A stretch of DNA of 64,000 nt from a virus. This document shows, one piece after another, positions 1 to 7,369 of the stretch (position 1 is the stretch's first letter; every line of letters begins with the position of its first letter). The stretch covers positions 22,228 through 86,227 of the IMG/VR virus record IMGVR_UViG_3300032046_000013, one strand, 5' to 3'. Made by a program: the position numbers and the translations under genes. The notes beneath the pieces were generated by a model. It was not told the DNA's origin and made no database searches. It saw only the letters and a program-made list of their open reading frames with translations.

Positions 1-270
1 CAACTGGCCGACGAACTTCAGCTTCTCGTCCTGGGATTCAAAGGTATAATTCCCAACCCGCGTGAGCGAATGGGCGACGGTCAGAATCCGTAGCCGAGAT
101 TCCCGGGCCAGGAGGTCCAGACCTGAGCATCTGACTCGAATCTGAGCCTCGGTCTCCGCATCGAGCGTCCGCATCTCCACGGGCTGACCCAGGACCTGAA
201 ATTCGCGGGCGATCTTACCCACGAAGATTAGTTCGGTCAGCACCGAGTTCCATGCTTGTTCTTCAGCCAA
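1..270 (-). CDS. Partial conserved tail gene (possible tail assembly chaperone)
   Basis: An open frame runs off the left edge of the window; 90 codons are visible. The start is probably TTG at 268-270, because GGGGGTGAG lies 7 nt upstream and no ATG is in frame near it. The protein begins LAEEQAWNSVLTELIFVGKI and is mixed alpha/beta with many charged residues. It follows the sheath and tube genes, the place where contractile-tailed phages often keep the tail assembly chaperone, so that role is inferred from position only. The 3' end is missing, so a frameshifted extension cannot be checked. Confidence 0.6.
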   Translation of the reverse strand, partial: MAEEQAWNSVLTELIFVGKIAREFQVLGQPVEMRTLDAETEAQIRVRCSGLDLLARESRLRILTVAHSLTRVGNYTFESQDEKLKFVGQL

Positions 271-298
271 TCACTCACCCCCTTCTGGCAAATAGTTG

Positions 299-790
299 TC
301 ACTCCACCCAACAAGGTTGTGTAATTGCAGTCTCGGAGACAGTAATTGTTCCAATATTTATGGGGCGGGTCCAATTCGTCAGCCAGTTCGCCAGATAGTA
401 AACCATCTGGGCCGAGTTAGCGTCCGCTGGATGGACTGACCGTTCCGTGATGTCGAACGGAATGTGCTGGCCGTTCAGACTGCGGAAATTCACCCGACCG
501 CCGGTGATCCGGTGCACCAGAGACTGCCGTCGACCGCCCTGGGAATACAGGGCGAAGCCCGTGATGTTTAGCGTCGGATCGTCCGGGGCCGGGGCCTGCT
601 CGATGATCCGGCCCGCGTCTTCTTTGTCCAGATGCCGAATCCGATCCGCCCGGCGCGTGTCCGTGAGCTGCAGGGACTGGATGAATCCGATGTTCGCCCC
701 CATTTCGTCCCAAACGTCAACGGTGGTGGAAATTAACGCCCTGTTCGTTTGAGGAATCGAAACTCCGTCACCGCGTGTTACCAATGGCAT
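299..790 (-). CDS. Putative tail tube protein
   Basis: 163 aa, directly downstream of the sheath gene with a 15-nt gap. The protein is compact and beta-rich, with no membrane segment or signal peptide, and its length is typical of myovirus tube proteins. It begins MPLVTRGDGVSIPQTNRALI. A sheath-then-tube order is standard in contractile phages; no tube sequence motif is diagnostic by eye, so the call rests on position, size and composition. ATG start, preceded by AAAGGAGAAGATC. A small virion protein of another type is possible. Confidence 0.6.
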   Translation of the reverse strand: MPLVTRGDGVSIPQTNRALISTTVDVWDEMGANIGFIQSLQLTDTRRADRIRHLDKEDAGRIIEQAPAPDDPTLNITGFALYSQGGRRQSLVHRITGGRVNFRSLNGQHIPFDITERSVHPADANSAQMVYYLANWLTNWTRPINIGTITVSETAITQPCWVE

Positions 791-805
791 GATCTTCTCC
801 TTTCA

Positions 806-2545
806 TCAGGCCGCTGCCGCGAGCAAATCGAAGCTGTAGCGAAATTCGATCTCGCGGATGGTATAGACTGGTGTGTAAGCGAAATACACAATCACCTTAT
901 CCGGGAACAATGGATCAACTGTCGCACTCACGGTCTGGGGATTGTAATTGGTGATCAGTCCCAACTTCAGGAACCGCGCCAGGATATTCAGAGTCAATCG
1001 TTCGATCTGGGCACGGATCGACTCGATATTCTTCTGGCCCAAGAACTGCTGGAATGATTGGCGCAGGGATTGTCTCAGGAAATCCTCGACGAGTCCGATA
1101 GTGATGTCCTGATCTTCAAGACTTGCGAGGCTCGTGGTCAGGGCGTCCCGGACGATAAACACATTGGTCGAACCCTCCTGGGGACAGATCACACAGATGC
1201 CCGAGGCTCCCATGAAGTCCCGCTGAGCATTGTCGATTTCCCGACCTCCGGGATTGCCCAACTTGGAAATCCCCTGCACTCGTTTGCGGGTCACCGAAGT
1301 CGCCCGATCTGGCTGGGACGCGATCAGCCCAGCCACAGCGGCGGCTCCGAAACATCCATCCAGTTCTTCCTCGGCCACCACCCCGTCATCCCCCTGGGTG
1401 TAAGCATAGGGCCAAGGCGCAACATAAATCGCCCGGTTGTCATCCAGTTGCCGGGCCTCGTAGATCATCGTGCCCGAGGTGCTGGCATCTCCGATCATCG
1501 CACCCTTGGCTGGTCCGCCGACAACCCGCCGTTCCTTGTTATGGTTCGGGTCCGAGGCCAATCTACAATGCGCCAAGGCCGCAATCAGCACATCGAGATC
1601 ATCAGTCAGGGGCACCAATAATTCCAGGTCTTTGTTCGCCAGTAGATCGAATGCGGTCTCGAACGTGCCCAATGTCTCGTCCGGGATGGCCATGACCCAG
1701 CAATACTGGGCCTCGTTGCCCCGGCCCGAAGTCCCCATTGCGAGTGTCGCGGCCTTGGCGATCTTCGATCCCAAGCCGTAGTCGCTGATGATGTCGCTTA
1801 TCCGAGTGTAAAGCACGGGCGTGAAATACGCATAGGCTTTGCGCACGTAGTCCACGTAATACGTGGCTTCGGTCGGAGGACGCTTATACGCGGTGTTCGC
1901 CACGGGGAAGGTTTCGGCACTCGGGGTATCTCCCTCATCCGTGTAGGTGTTGGTGAACTCCCCGACCACGGTGGCGATCAGGCAGTTATCGTAAGGTCCG
2001 CCAGCGGCCAGTGCTCGCCACACTCGGTAAGCGTAGGCCCCGGGCACCGGATTCCATACGAGCGTGACCTTCGAGGTCGAACCCGTGGTCAGCACATGCA
2101 CTTCGTTGCTCTCCAGGGTCTCGCCCAATACCGGAGTCCCGCCGCCCAGATCGGTCACCCGTTGAGCCGTAACCACGTAGTAGTAGTCGTCTTCCGCGAG
2201 AGTCCCGCCCGTGGCCACGGCAGTCCCGCTCATTATGTAGGGTGCGGGAATGACCGTGGCGTTCCAGACGATGCTCGTCGGGTCCTCAAAAGTGTAATCG
2301 ATGTTTTGCAACCAGACCATGCCCCCGACTTCCTCGGATCGGATTTCGCTTATGCCCAGGATTTCCAGGGCTTCGGTCAGTGCATCGGGATACCCGGCTT
2401 CACCCCGGGTCACTTCCGAGGCCCGAACCGCTTCCTGACGGCCCAGGGACGTGCCGACAATAGCCAGACGGACGGCCAGACCAGCGGAAACCGCCGTGAT
2501 TTGTCCCTGCTGACGAATCGTTCTTACCTGCGGTGCACGATACAT
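806..2545 (-). CDS. Contractile tail sheath protein
   Basis: 579 aa, the usual size for a sheath subunit. The N-terminus (MYRAPQVRTIRQQGQ...AGLAVRLAIVGTS) matches the opening of sheath proteins, where a strand enters a GTA-like beta domain. The C-terminal third (RVQGISKLGNPGGREIDNAQ, then a long helix and a domain ending in a FRYSFDLLAAAA tail) fits the conserved sheath core. Between about residues 135 and 235 lies a beta-rich insert with FN3-like features (YYYVVTAQRV, VTLVWNPVPGAYAYRVWR), probably displayed on the outside of the tail. ATG start with GGAGGATCAC upstream. It polymerises around the tube and contracts during infection (known for the family). Confidence 0.85.
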   Translation of the reverse strand: MYRAPQVRTIRQQGQITAVSAGLAVRLAIVGTSLGRQEAVRASEVTRGEAGYPDALTEALEILGISEIRSEEVGGMVWLQNIDYTFEDPTSIVWNATVIPAPYIMSGTAVATGGTLAEDDYYYVVTAQRVTDLGGGTPVLGETLESNEVHVLTTGSTSKVTLVWNPVPGAYAYRVWRALAAGGPYDNCLIATVVGEFTNTYTDEGDTPSAETFPVANTAYKRPPTEATYYVDYVRKAYAYFTPVLYTRISDIISDYGLGSKIAKAATLAMGTSGRGNEAQYCWVMAIPDETLGTFETAFDLLANKDLELLVPLTDDLDVLIAALAHCRLASDPNHNKERRVVGGPAKGAMIGDASTSGTMIYEARQLDDNRAIYVAPWPYAYTQGDDGVVAEEELDGCFGAAAVAGLIASQPDRATSVTRKRVQGISKLGNPGGREIDNAQRDFMGASGICVICPQEGSTNVFIVRDALTTSLASLEDQDITIGLVEDFLRQSLRQSFQQFLGQKNIESIRAQIERLTLNILARFLKLGLITNYNPQTVSATVDPLFPDKVIVYFAYTPVYTIREIEFRYSFDLLAAAA

Positions 2546-2563
2546 GTGATCCTCCTTCTCGAC

Positions 2564-3241
2564 TCACTGAATCGGTTCAATCCTGACTCTCGAAATGTCG
2601 GCGTTGATCTGAGAAATGTCCACGCCGTTAAAATAGAAATCATCGAACCATTCGCTCTCGACGGAAAAACCTAGTGTCCGCACATGCACGGCCTGGCCCA
2701 GTTTCTCCGGTTGTTCCACCGTCGGGGGTCCAGATTGACCAGAATTCGCTACCCACACGAATCCCTCTTTCATCAAAGACCAGCCCAGAGGTCCGACCAT
2801 CCCATACATCAGGAGATCATGCAGAATGTCCCGGTCGGGCGTGGTGAAGGCCCCGACTTTCAGGGTAGTCGAGAGCTTGAATCTCCCACCCAACCGCTCT
2901 CCGATCAGTCTTTCCGTCCCATCCTTCTGAAGGAAGCTCAGGGTTCCCATCTTCTTGGCCAGGAATAAATCCTGGAGATTCACCGTCGTGCCGGAGATTA
3001 TGACCGCTGGATAGTATTGCCGTTCGGTTCCCCATTCTTCCGCGATGTGGACTTTGTTCCAGAAATTCGCAGTTCGGGGATTCGTGTCGAAAAAAGCTCG
3101 CAACTGCGCTTGTAAGGTTTTAGTCCAGGTCTCAATAAACCCCAGGTAGAATGACAATAGTTGCTGGGATTCCGCGCCTTCCGGGGACTGCACCGGATAG
3201 GCGTAAGTTCCTTTATCCACCGTGTCTTTAGGTGCAAACAT
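2564..3241 (-). CDS. Conserved virion protein of unknown role
   Basis: 225 aa, between the sheath gene and a beta-domain tail gene in the same direction. No family is recognised. The sequence is soluble, with a helical N-terminal third (ESQQLLSFYLGFIETWTKTLQAQLRAFF) and a beta-rich remainder ending DISQINADISRVRIEPIQ. Its place next to the sheath suggests a tail terminator, neck or tail-completion protein; this is inference from gene order. The gap to the upstream gene is 2 nt, so the two are certainly cotranscribed. Confidence 0.6.
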   Translation of the reverse strand: MFAPKDTVDKGTYAYPVQSPEGAESQQLLSFYLGFIETWTKTLQAQLRAFFDTNPRTANFWNKVHIAEEWGTERQYYPAVIISGTTVNLQDLFLAKKMGTLSFLQKDGTERLIGERLGGRFKLSTTLKVGAFTTPDRDILHDLLMYGMVGPLGWSLMKEGFVWVANSGQSGPPTVEQPEKLGQAVHVRTLGFSVESEWFDDFYFNGVDISQINADISRVRIEPIQ

Positions 3242-3243
3242 AA

Positions 3244-4026
3244 TTACCCCATGAGCACCCGTTCGCGTTTCCAGGGCACGATCCGCGCTCCCGAAAAATA
3301 AATATCCACCAATGAATAGGGCGAGATTTCAGACCAAGGAATTGAATATGCGCCCGCCATGTCGGTTTCCGTCGAATACAGCAGACTCGAAGTTCCTGCC
3401 CGATAAACCTGAATCTGAACTCCGGGTATTGCGTTTCCCCGGTCATCCCGCACCACATCGTAGAAAACGAAATCCGCCTTACTCAGAACTTCCGTGATCT
3501 GTTGGTAATCGAAAATCGTGTAGTTCGCGTCCAGGCCCGAGACCTTGAACGTGTATTGGCGATCCAGCGAGACCCCGATACTGACCGTCCCATTGGAGTT
3601 CACGATTATCGTCTGAAACTCCTCATCGAAGTATTCGATCAGAGCCTGTCCGCCAGCAGGCAGACCCTGAATGTCAAACAACAGAGTCGTCCTGGACGCC
3701 GAACGGTGCAAATCCGTGAGTTCAAGTGATCCATCTGGGTCCGTGATGAGTCGGGGAATGATCGCCGAAGGCGCGGATGTCTCTCCTCCAAGTTCGGCCA
3801 CGGCGAATATCAGAACTGGGCGGAGATCGAATTGACCTGCGGGAATTCCCGACAGATTGAGATTAACTACGCCTGGGCCGACGCAGCTCCCGACCTCAAC
3901 CACGGAAATCGAACTGGCTAGGGGATTGAATCCGCGAACTCGCGCCGTCGCTGTCGGATCAACCGAGCCGACAGTGACTGTCGCGGCCAGACCGGAACGA
4001 ATATAATTGGTCAGGGTTGGATTCAT
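3244..4026 (-). CDS. Beta-sandwich tail/baseplate protein with carboxypeptidase-regulatory-like domain
   Basis: 260 aa from ATG 4024-4026 (MNPTLTNYIRSGLAAT). An in-frame upstream extension to 4098 reads through the end of the neighbouring insertion element and is rejected. The C-terminal ~90 residues (FYDVVRDDRGNAIPGVQIQVYRAG...YSTETDMAGAYSIPW) match the pattern of carboxypeptidase regulatory/CNA-B-like domains, common in phage fibres and surface proteins. The rest is beta-rich. Probably a fibre, baseplate or decoration protein. The IsrB element left end lies only 9 nt upstream of the start, so the native RBS has probably been displaced. Confidence 0.65.
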   Translation of the reverse strand: MNPTLTNYIRSGLAATVTVGSVDPTATARVRGFNPLASSISVVEVGSCVGPGVVNLNLSGIPAGQFDLRPVLIFAVAELGGETSAPSAIIPRLITDPDGSLELTDLHRSASRTTLLFDIQGLPAGGQALIEYFDEEFQTIIVNSNGTVSIGVSLDRQYTFKVSGLDANYTIFDYQQITEVLSKADFVFYDVVRDDRGNAIPGVQIQVYRAGTSSLLYSTETDMAGAYSIPWSEISPYSLVDIYFSGARIVPWKRERVLMG

Positions 4027-4055
4027 AAATAACTTGGCCCGGAAACCCGCTCCGT

Positions 4056-5078
4056 TTACGGGGCGGGAGGAAGGGCCACTCCTTTCCAGGTTCGCCAACT
4101 ATTGTAAGTTCGGAACCTGCAATCAGTCGGTTTTGCACTTTGGGTTAATCTCTGACCATCCACAATCCGATGCAGACTGATGCGTTGGCCCATCGTCCCG
4201 CCTACATATACAGTTCCGTATCGAGGATGCTCGATCAGGGAGCCACGCTTGAATCCCAAACTCCGGGTTCCGCCGTAGAGTTTTCTAATCCCGCCCTGGG
4301 CTGGTTGGAGCACATGAAGTTGCCGCCGGTGGAATCTCAGCGGAGCCATGCACAGAAGTTCCGTGTTGTCCGGTTTTATATGTCCGCCTGTCCAAGAGTT
4401 GGCGAGCACCCAGGAGTCAACGCAGTGGGCGGAGAACACTTCATCCAACTTTCCACCCGTCTTTTTCAGCCCAGCTTCGTCTCGTAATTCTCTCGTGTCG
4501 TAGCCCTGTTTTTTGTCCACCGGAGCCAGCTTGCTCAGTTCGGTATAGAACCAGGCTTTGCCGACTTCCAACGGCGAAAATGAGACATCCCACTTCCGTT
4601 TGCCTTTCGTCCGGGCCTTAATGTCCTCGACTACGAAGTGAGAGACCGGGAACAATTTCGACAATCCCTGCGCGATGCGAAGTTTAGCCTGCCACCGAGC
4701 GCGAGTCGAAGGTGGTAATGATCCTTTCGTCCGGTTAAATCGCGGTTGACGACAAGGCGTGTTCCGATTCCGCCGTGTCCTTCGTATCTCCCGCCGAGTT
4801 CTTACCGCACCCTTCACCCAGTCGACGGCCTGGGTCTGGATATTCAGATATGTATGTGCTTCCGACTTCACCGTGAACCCCTCGCGCTTGCTCCCCGGAT
4901 CAATCCCCACGGCAACTTCCTGGACTTCCCGGCCTGACGGCTCGACATTCAGCCGAACACAAAACACTCCTTTGCTGAAAAACGGTGTGGCTTTTCCGTC
5001 CTTGATCCACCGTCTAGCCCTTGACGGAGTGGTGGGCATCAAAGGCTTCTGCTGGCTATCCACTACTGGAACGAACAT
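4056..5078 (-). CDS. isrB: IsrB-type RNA-guided nickase (RuvC only, no HNH)
   Basis: 340 aa from ATG 5076-5078 (MFVPVVDSQQKPLMP), preceded by GAAGGGAGACTTATC. A longer frame to 5138 covers the omega-RNA region and is rejected. Seen: an N-terminal PLMP motif (residues 12-15), RuvC-I Asp60 (GIDPGSKREG), an Arg-rich bridge-helix-like stretch (93-113), RuvC-II Glu151 (VVEDIKART) and RuvC-III Asp221 (HCVDSWVLA). Only about 65 residues lie between RuvC-II and RuvC-III, so there is no HNH domain; with the PLMP motif this identifies IsrB rather than IscB. Family knowledge: IsrB uses an omega RNA to nick the non-target strand. All three RuvC acidic residues are present, so it may be active. Confidence 0.87.
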   Translation of the reverse strand: MFVPVVDSQQKPLMPTTPSRARRWIKDGKATPFFSKGVFCVRLNVEPSGREVQEVAVGIDPGSKREGFTVKSEAHTYLNIQTQAVDWVKGAVRTRREIRRTRRNRNTPCRQPRFNRTKGSLPPSTRARWQAKLRIAQGLSKLFPVSHFVVEDIKARTKGKRKWDVSFSPLEVGKAWFYTELSKLAPVDKKQGYDTRELRDEAGLKKTGGKLDEVFSAHCVDSWVLANSWTGGHIKPDNTELLCMAPLRFHRRQLHVLQPAQGGIRKLYGGTRSLGFKRGSLIEHPRYGTVYVGGTMGQRISLHRIVDGQRLTQSAKPTDCRFRTYNSWRTWKGVALPPAP

Positions 5079-5311
5079 GATAAGTCTCCCTTCGGAGTTT
5101 CTACGGCCCTTCGCGGCTGACGGTCGAAGAGGTTGCAAACTAGGGCGGCATTCGCAACGTCCTGCGGGCTACCACGCCCAAAACCGTTCAGTTGGCTTCA
5201 ATCGACTGTTTCCAATCTTGCCCACGCTAGTCTCCCGTTTGCTCTTTTGGCTTTCAAGTTGGTAGCCCTACTCGCCAAAAGCCCCTTCCCTTTAGGGGAG
5301 GGGTGGTTTAC
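5079..5311 (-). ncRNA. Candidate IsrB omega RNA 1
   Basis: About 230 nt between the element right end and isrB, without a convincing gene. In IscB/IsrB systems the omega RNA lies just 5' of the nuclease gene with the guide at its 5' end. Read on the minus strand, the scaffold would start at 5311 with the right-end hairpin, followed by a long-range stem CTTTTGGC/GCCAAAAG and a later GTTGC/GCAAC stem near the isrB start. The guide would be phage sequence just upstream; adjacent minus-strand bases are GGTATAGAGGGACATTATAA (5331-5312). Ends and pairing are read by eye, not folded. Confidence 0.6.
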
Positions 5312-5628
5312 TTATAATGTCCCTCTATACCCCAGACTACCAGACCACCGAGAAGTGTCGCTAGGGTCAATAGGATCGGCACCACAATCCATAAACTGCG
5401 TCGGGTTTCCCGGAAAGTCGGACACGGCGGATCGTGATGGATGTTTTCTTGCGCAATGTGCGCATGTAACCGCTCCTCGACCCGGATTACCGCATTATTG
5501 CTATCGATCATTGCCTGATGGGATGATTCCAATTTTGCATCAAACTGATCCATCCGATTGGATTGGCGTTGCTCCACCTGGTCGAGTTTGGCTTCCAACC
5601 GCGTAGCCAGTTCTTCGAGTTTGGTCAC
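5308..5628 (-). CDS. Small coiled-coil protein with C-terminal membrane segment
   Basis: 106 aa from GTG 5626-5628, which overlaps the upstream stop as GTGA and has AAAGGAAGG before it. The N-terminal ~45 residues are heptad-like (TKLEELATRLEAKLDQVEQR) and the C-terminus has one strong hydrophobic segment (LWIVVPILLTLATLLGGLVV). The layout resembles small phage membrane proteins near lysis or tail genes, but no family is recognised. The stop TAA (5308-5310) is made by the first bases of the IsrB right end, so the last residues may differ from the ancestral protein. Confidence 0.6.
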   Translation of the reverse strand: MTKLEELATRLEAKLDQVEQRQSNRMDQFDAKLESSHQAMIDSNNAVIRVEERLHAHIAQENIHHDPPCPTFRETRRSLWIVVPILLTLATLLGGLVVWGIEGHYK

Positions 5629-6050
5629 GGCCTTCCTTTCAAAACGGGCTTCTGTCGGGACCTCAACCAATCCAGGGTCTCCTGCAATTTCGGTCTGACG
5701 TTCTCCGGTTTCCAACTGAGAACCCGAATTTCAACTTTATCCTCGGCGTCACACAGATGATCCGCCACTACCTGATGTTCCATGATTACCGCACATGCGG
5801 GTCTCGTTAATCTTTCTCTGAGACTTTGGTATTTTCCCAGATTCTGAATCTTCTGCGTGATCGGACACCTGGGACATTTTACACCCGCAATCCGGGTTTC
5901 CCGGTATTGGACACAAAGAGCACAACCATATCCATACCACGACTGGGCCAAACATTGCTCGGTAGCGCGAATCTGAACCAGCAGTTCCTCGTCTGGGGAT
6001 AACTTGGGGGGGGTCTGCCGGGAATTTAGCAATGATAAATAATCTTCCAT
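5625..6050 (-). CDS. Unknown protein with Cys motif
   Basis: 141 aa from ATG 6048-6050 (MEDYLSLLNSRQTPPKLSPD). A longer in-frame reading to 6215 comes from the IsrB2 element and is rejected. A Cys cluster near residues 32-57 (C-L-A-Q..CALCVQ...VKCPRCPIT) could bind a metal. The C-terminal half is charged and helical. Neighbours are tail genes; no function is assigned. The IsrB2 left end lies 9 nt upstream, so the original RBS (perhaps the GGAG now at 7364-7369 on the far side of the insertion) has been separated from it. That last point is inference. Confidence 0.55.
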   Translation of the reverse strand: MEDYLSLLNSRQTPPKLSPDEELLVQIRATEQCLAQSWYGYGCALCVQYRETRIAGVKCPRCPITQKIQNLGKYQSLRERLTRPACAVIMEHQVVADHLCDAEDKVEIRVLSWKPENVRPKLQETLDWLRSRQKPVLKGRP

Positions 6051-6079
6051 AGAAAAATCGGCGAGGGAACCCGCTCCAT

Positions 6080-7093
6080 TCACGGGGCGGGAGGAATCGC
6101 CGCCTCCTTTCCGAGTCTTGTGATCCAATGTCCGCAGGCCCAAGCCAACTTCCGGGTTGACTGCCTGCGGCCCCGTTGATCGTAGTAGCGGTAGCCACCG
6201 CGATATTCGCCGCACAACCGACCCTGATTCCCGTCCGGGCGGCCTACCAGCAGTCCTTTCCGCAGTCCGAACACCGTGCCCTGGGAATATCGGGCGCGGA
6301 TTCCCCCTGGGGCTGGCTGGGTATCATGCAACTGCCGCCGCACTGGACGATACGTGTCGTCCACCACGATCATTCTTCCTGGCTCAATCCGCGAACCTTC
6401 GCCCGCTTCACAAGCTAAGGCCAGAGCATCCGAGCAATGAGCCTCGAACCGATCCGCATGTTTGTCCGCAATCTTCCGATAGCCGTATTGGAGCCGCAAG
6501 TCCTTCGTATCATAGCCCGCAAATTCATGCAGTTCAGCATGGGCCTCTATAAATTCCCGGATACGAGCCTTTCCGATCTCGACCGTGGAGAAGTTCGCAC
6601 CCCACCGTTTATGCGCATGGTCAAACCGCACGTCCTCTAATCCCACGGACTGAATCGGATAGCAGGAAAAAAACTTACGCAACATCTTCAACCGGGAGCC
6701 GACAATCATCGCCTGGGACGGGGCCAAAAATCCTGCGCGACTTCGGTTGTCGAACCGCTGGGGCCGTCTCCGACAATTACGGAACCTCCGCGCTCTTCGC
6801 AAATGCCGCCGTGCTTCCAACTTCTTCACCAATAACTTCTTGCTCGGCAAGTCCAACTTCACGGCCAAGTTGTTTTCCGTCCCGCACACCACGGCATAGC
6901 CCTCGAACTTCGTTCCGTGGTCCACCCCCAGCGTTGTTACCAGAGTCTCGTGTCGCGTCTCGACCAACATCTGAATCCCCATCTCGTTGAACCTGCTCCA
7001 CACGGGTTTCGCTACTCTGGCTCGCATCAGTTTCCTCGCCTTGGCAGGCGTCATGGGAGTCAATGGATGACCACCCTTGCTCACAACCCACAC
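6080..7093 (-). CDS. isrB: IsrB-type RNA-guided nickase, second copy
   Basis: 337 aa if started at GTG 7091-7093 (VWVVSKGGHPLTPMTPAKAR). The frame is open to 7282, but those 63 codons cover the omega-RNA region and do not look like protein. Seen: a PLMP-like motif (PLTPMTP, 10-16), RuvC-I Asp58 (GVDHGTKFEG), an Arg-rich bridge stretch (95-112), RuvC-II Glu153 (GLEDVRFD) and RuvC-III Asp222 (HCSDALALA). No HNH domain separates RuvC-II and III. It is clearly diverged from the copy at 4.1-5.1 kb, so the two are separate arrivals rather than a recent duplication. All catalytic acids are kept. Confidence 0.85.
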   Translation of the reverse strand: MWVVSKGGHPLTPMTPAKARKLMRARVAKPVWSRFNEMGIQMLVETRHETLVTTLGVDHGTKFEGYAVVCGTENNLAVKLDLPSKKLLVKKLEARRHLRRARRFRNCRRRPQRFDNRSRAGFLAPSQAMIVGSRLKMLRKFFSCYPIQSVGLEDVRFDHAHKRWGANFSTVEIGKARIREFIEAHAELHEFAGYDTKDLRLQYGYRKIADKHADRFEAHCSDALALACEAGEGSRIEPGRMIVVDDTYRPVRRQLHDTQPAPGGIRARYSQGTVFGLRKGLLVGRPDGNQGRLCGEYRGGYRYYDQRGRRQSTRKLAWACGHWITRLGKEAAIPPAP

Positions 7094-7362
7094 CGAATGG
7101 TTGGCCAGTTTAACGCCGACATGCGGCCCGCGCTGGCCTCGCGGTAATCTCTCCTCGGGGTTGCGATCTGGGCTTAGCGAGCGATCTCGCATGGCATTCA
7201 GCGGTTCTGCCGAAGCGGGCACAACTGGAGAAGCATTGTGCCGTTCTTGAAGTAGTCCTGATCGCGTCTGCTGACTCCTCATCGTTTTCTCAGCCCCCTA
7301 GTCAACCCTTGCGTTGCAACCGCCGTCACAAGCCCGCTCCCTTCAGGGGGCGGGTGGTTGAC
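7094..7362 (-). ncRNA. Candidate IsrB omega RNA 2
   Basis: About 270 nt between the right end and the isrB start, the usual position and size for an IsrB omega RNA. Read on the minus strand it starts with the right-end hairpin (7326-7362). The guide would come from the phage sequence 5' of it, whose last bases are ATACTACGTAGGAGCAAC (7380-7363) and include the stop codon of the fibre gene. An open reading frame across the region is treated as chance. Structure beyond the first hairpin was not folded. Confidence 0.55.
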
Positions 7363-7369
7363 GTTGCTC

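Larger units (their letters stand above)
4035..5311. mobile_element. IsrB element 1 (IS200/IS605-type ends, no transposase)
   Basis: Left end: a GC-rich hairpin (about 4046-4069) enclosed by outer arms TGGCCC (4035-4040) and GGGCCA (4073-4078). Right end: a 37-nt segment at 5275-5311 with a hairpin, ending GGTGGTTTAC. Between them are an isrB gene on the minus strand and an upstream region that would encode the omega RNA. No tnpA is inside, so movement would need TnpA in trans. The insertion separates the coiled-coil gene (5308-5628) from the tail gene at 3244-4026. Boundaries come from comparison with the other three elements in this window; the exact left cleavage point is uncertain. Confidence 0.75.
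6059..7362. mobile_element. IsrB element 2 (IS200/IS605-type ends, no transposase)
   Basis: Left end: a hairpin (about 6070-6092) enclosed by CGGCGA (6059-6064) and TCGCCG (6097-6102). Right end: 7326-7362, a 37-nt hairpin segment ending GGTGGTTGAC. The element holds isrB on the minus strand plus a putative omega-RNA region. It lies 8 nt beyond the stop codon of the collagen-like fibre gene and 9 nt before the next gene, so both neighbours stay intact. No tnpA is present. The right end closely matches those of the tnpB and tnpA elements at 56 and 62 kb. Confidence 0.78.

Noticed and set aside
1058-1621. Plus-strand frame opposite the sheath gene
   Set aside because: A shadow of a high-GC gene; no RBS and no family.
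7094-7282. N-terminal extension of IsrB2 as protein
   Set aside because: The sequence lies over the expected omega RNA and shows no protein features before the PLMP-like start.
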